From Candidatus Peregrinibacteria bacterium (lineage in GTDB: Bacteria; Patescibacteriota; Gracilibacteria; Peribacterales; Peribacteraceae): a stretch of DNA of 6,257 nucleotides. The stretch's first letter is position 1. Each line of letters starts with the position of its first letter. The translations under genes were made by a program, and so were the position numbers. Shown one piece after another: positions 5,008 to 6,257 of this stretch. Where the stretch lies: positions 1 through 6,257 of the forward strand of contig VGKZ01000065.1 in the NCBI GenBank assembly GCA_016866815.1, read 5' to 3'. The notes below the pieces were generated by a model. The model did not search any database. It was not told the origin of the DNA and saw nothing but the letters and a program-made list of their open reading frames with translations.

Positions 5008-6257
5008 ATGAAAGCAGCAGAGGGCACCGGCTCTCCCGGAACCCGCAAGGGGGAGGGAAGCCTTTTTTCCGAATTACAGAACGTACAAACCATCCTGCTG
5101 CTTGGATCCGGAGCACTGAAGATCGGGGAAGCTGGGGAATTCGATTACTCCGGAAGCCAGGCAATCAAGGCATTTAAGGAAGAAGGAAAGAAAGTGATCC
5201 TCATCAATCCGAATATCGCCACGAACCAGACGAGCTGGGGTCTGGCCGACGCCGTGTACTTCGATCCTGTTACACCTGCTTTCGTCGAACGCATCATTGA
5301 GAGGGAAAAGCCGGATGCCATTGCGCTGAGCTTCGGCGGACAGACCGCGCTCAACTGCGGCGTGAAACTCGAAGAATCCGGCATACTCAAGAAATTTGCT
5401 GTACGCGTCCTGGGTACCAGCGTCGAGAGTATCCGTAAGACCGAAGACCGTGCCGCATTCAATGCCGAGCTGAAATCCATCGGGGTTGATGTTCCGAAAT
5501 CTTTCGCGTGTGCAAATGCAACAGAGGCTCTGGAAGCCGGAAAAAAGATCGGGTATCCCGTGATTATCCGCGGTGCCTTCGCGCTGGGGGGTAAGGGAAG
5601 CGGAAGAGCAATGAATGAAAAAGAGCTCGCTGAGCTCTGCAAAGTTTCCTTCGTCGAGTCTCCGCAGATTCTGGTGGAAGAGGACCTGACGGGATGGAAG
5701 GAAATCGAATACGAGGTCGTCCGTGACGGCTACGACAACTGCATCACGGTCTGCAACATGGAAAATGTCGACCCGCTCGGGATCCATACCGGAGAATCCA
5801 TCGTCGTAGCACCCAGCCAGACGCTGGATAATGAGGATTACCAGATGCTCCGCTCCATAGCGCTGAAAGTGATCCGTCACTTCGCAATCGTCGGTGAATG
5901 CAATATTCAGTACGCCCTCGATCCTCGCTCCCGCCGGTACCGCGTTATCGAAGTGAACGCACGCCTCAGCAGGAGTTCTGCACTCGCTTCGAAAGCGACG
6001 GGGTATCCCCTCGCCTTCGTTGCTGCAAAGCTCGCACTCGGATACGCATTGCCGGAATTGCGGAACGCGATCACCGAGGTGACTTGCGCGGACTTCGAAC
6101 CCTCGCTCGACTACGTCGCAGTGAAAATGCCCCGATGGGACCTCCAGAAGTTCCGGTTCGTATCGGATCAGGTGACGAGCGAAATGAAGTCCGTCGGCGA
6201 GGTCATGGCCCTGGGGAGGACATTCGAGGAGGCACTGCAGAAGGCAATCCGGATGCT
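5008..6257 (+). CDS. carB: Carbamoyl-phosphate synthase large subunit, N-terminal half (3'-truncated by the window edge)
   Basis: CarB makes carbamoyl phosphate from bicarbonate, two ATP and ammonia delivered from glutamine by CarA, feeding pyrimidine and arginine synthesis in the cytoplasm. The window holds 416 codons of a protein usually near 1,070 residues, covering the first (carboxyphosphate) ATP-grasp module. Landmarks: LLGSGALKIGEAGEFDYSG (31-49), INPNIATNQTS (66-76), GGQTALNCG (110-118), the ATP-grasp segment IIRGAFALGGKGSG (176-189), GWKEIEYEVVRD (219-230), HTGESIVVAPSQT (260-272), GECNIQYAL (296-304), and EVNARLSRSSALASKATG (315-332), where Glu315, Asn317 and Arg319 match metal/phosphate ligands Glu299, Asn301 and Arg303 of the E. 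coli enzyme. Wording such as NPNIATNQTS and IEVNARLSRSS matches the Bacteroidetes/eukaryotic CAD-like clade. ATG5008 is the only usual start codon close before the conserved domain; it gives a roughly 25-residue unconserved leader. No carA lies upstream. Confidence 0.96.
   Translation, partial: MKAAEGTGSPGTRKGEGSLFSELQNVQTILLLGSGALKIGEAGEFDYSGSQAIKAFKEEGKKVILINPNIATNQTSWGLADAVYFDPVTPAFVERIIEREKPDAIALSFGGQTALNCGVKLEESGILKKFAVRVLGTSVESIRKTEDRAAFNAELKSIGVDVPKSFACANATEALEAGKKIGYPVIIRGAFALGGKGSGRAMNEKELAELCKVSFVESPQILVEEDLTGWKEIEYEVVRDGYDNCITVCNMENVDPLGIHTGESIVVAPSQTLDNEDYQMLRSIALKVIRHFAIVGECNIQYALDPRSRRYRVIEVNARLSRSSALASKATGYPLAFVAAKLALGYALPELRNAITEVTCADFEPSLDYVAVKMPRWDLQKFRFVSDQVTSEMKSVGEVMALGRTFEEALQKAIRM
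5029..5068 (+). terminator. Terminator-like hairpin plus T6 inside the 5' end of carB (possible attenuator)
   Basis: GGCTCTCCC (5029-5037) pairs with 5051-5055 and 5059-5062 (GGGAG and AGCC) as a nine-pair GC-rich stem with a three-base bulge (5056-5058) and a 13-base loop, followed at once by TTTTTT (5063-5068). This has the form of an intrinsic terminator, yet it lies 21-61 bases inside carB, in the segment coding for the unconserved N-terminal leader. It could attenuate carB transcription when ribosomes do not cover it, or be fortuitous. I did not compute a folding energy. Confidence 0.35.

Noticed and set aside
5074..5880. 268-codon minus-strand ORF opposite carB
   Set aside because: It is antisense to a strongly conserved carB reading frame, has no recognisable motif or start signal, and long antisense frames are common opposite GC-rich third positions.
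1..6257. CRISPR arrays, insertion sequences, tandem repeats
   Set aside because: No regularly spaced direct repeats, transposase motifs or terminal inverted repeats were found by eye; the only repetition is the SLH domain duplication at protein level.

Overview
The window (about 50-55% GC by eye) carries six protein-coding genes, two of them cut by the window edges, and one tRNA. TGA is used as an ordinary stop, so the code looks standard. A sortase, a small protein made almost entirely of S-layer homology (SLH) domains, a GT-C type membrane glycosyltransferase, scarce Shine-Dalgarno sequences and TATACT promoters placed right at gene starts together suggest a bacterium with a monoderm-like, S-layer-bearing envelope. 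A Patescibacteria/CPR lineage with moderate GC, such as Peregrinibacteria/Peribacteria, is my best guess. It is an inference, not a demonstrated placement.

Layout, left to right. (1) Bases 1-641 (+): the C-terminal, catalytic part of a sortase, cut at its 5' end. (2) Bases 660-747 (+): tRNA-Leu(UAA) with encoded CCA, behind a TATACT -10 box that starts 4 bases after the sortase stop. (3) Bases 760-1734 and 1731-3059 (+): a secreted or membrane protein with a signal peptide and two further membrane segments, overlapping by four bases a roughly 12-helix membrane protein with GT-C glycosyltransferase features. (4) Bases 3088-4080 (+): an EamA/DMT-family transporter behind a good extended -10 promoter, probably giving a nearly leaderless mRNA. 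(5) Bases 4081-4923 (-): an exported triple-SLH protein, convergent with the transporter with no base between the two stop codons. (6) Bases 5008-6257 (+): the first 416 codons of carB, the carbamoyl-phosphate synthase large subunit, divergent from the SLH gene and cut at its 3' end.

How the genes fit together. Most of the window concerns the cell surface. The sortase would join or anchor exported proteins, the SLH protein would bind cell-wall polymer or the S-layer, and the two-gene membrane module plus the DMT transporter could move and transfer lipid-linked sugars, an arrangement reminiscent of ArnT with ArnE/F. carB is a housekeeping gene for pyrimidine and arginine synthesis that happens to lie next to this cluster. 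It is of the clade whose signature residues are shared by Bacteroidetes enzymes and eukaryotic CAD. There is no CRISPR array, transposase, integrase or clear mobile-element boundary. No gene-free stretch exceeds 100 bases.
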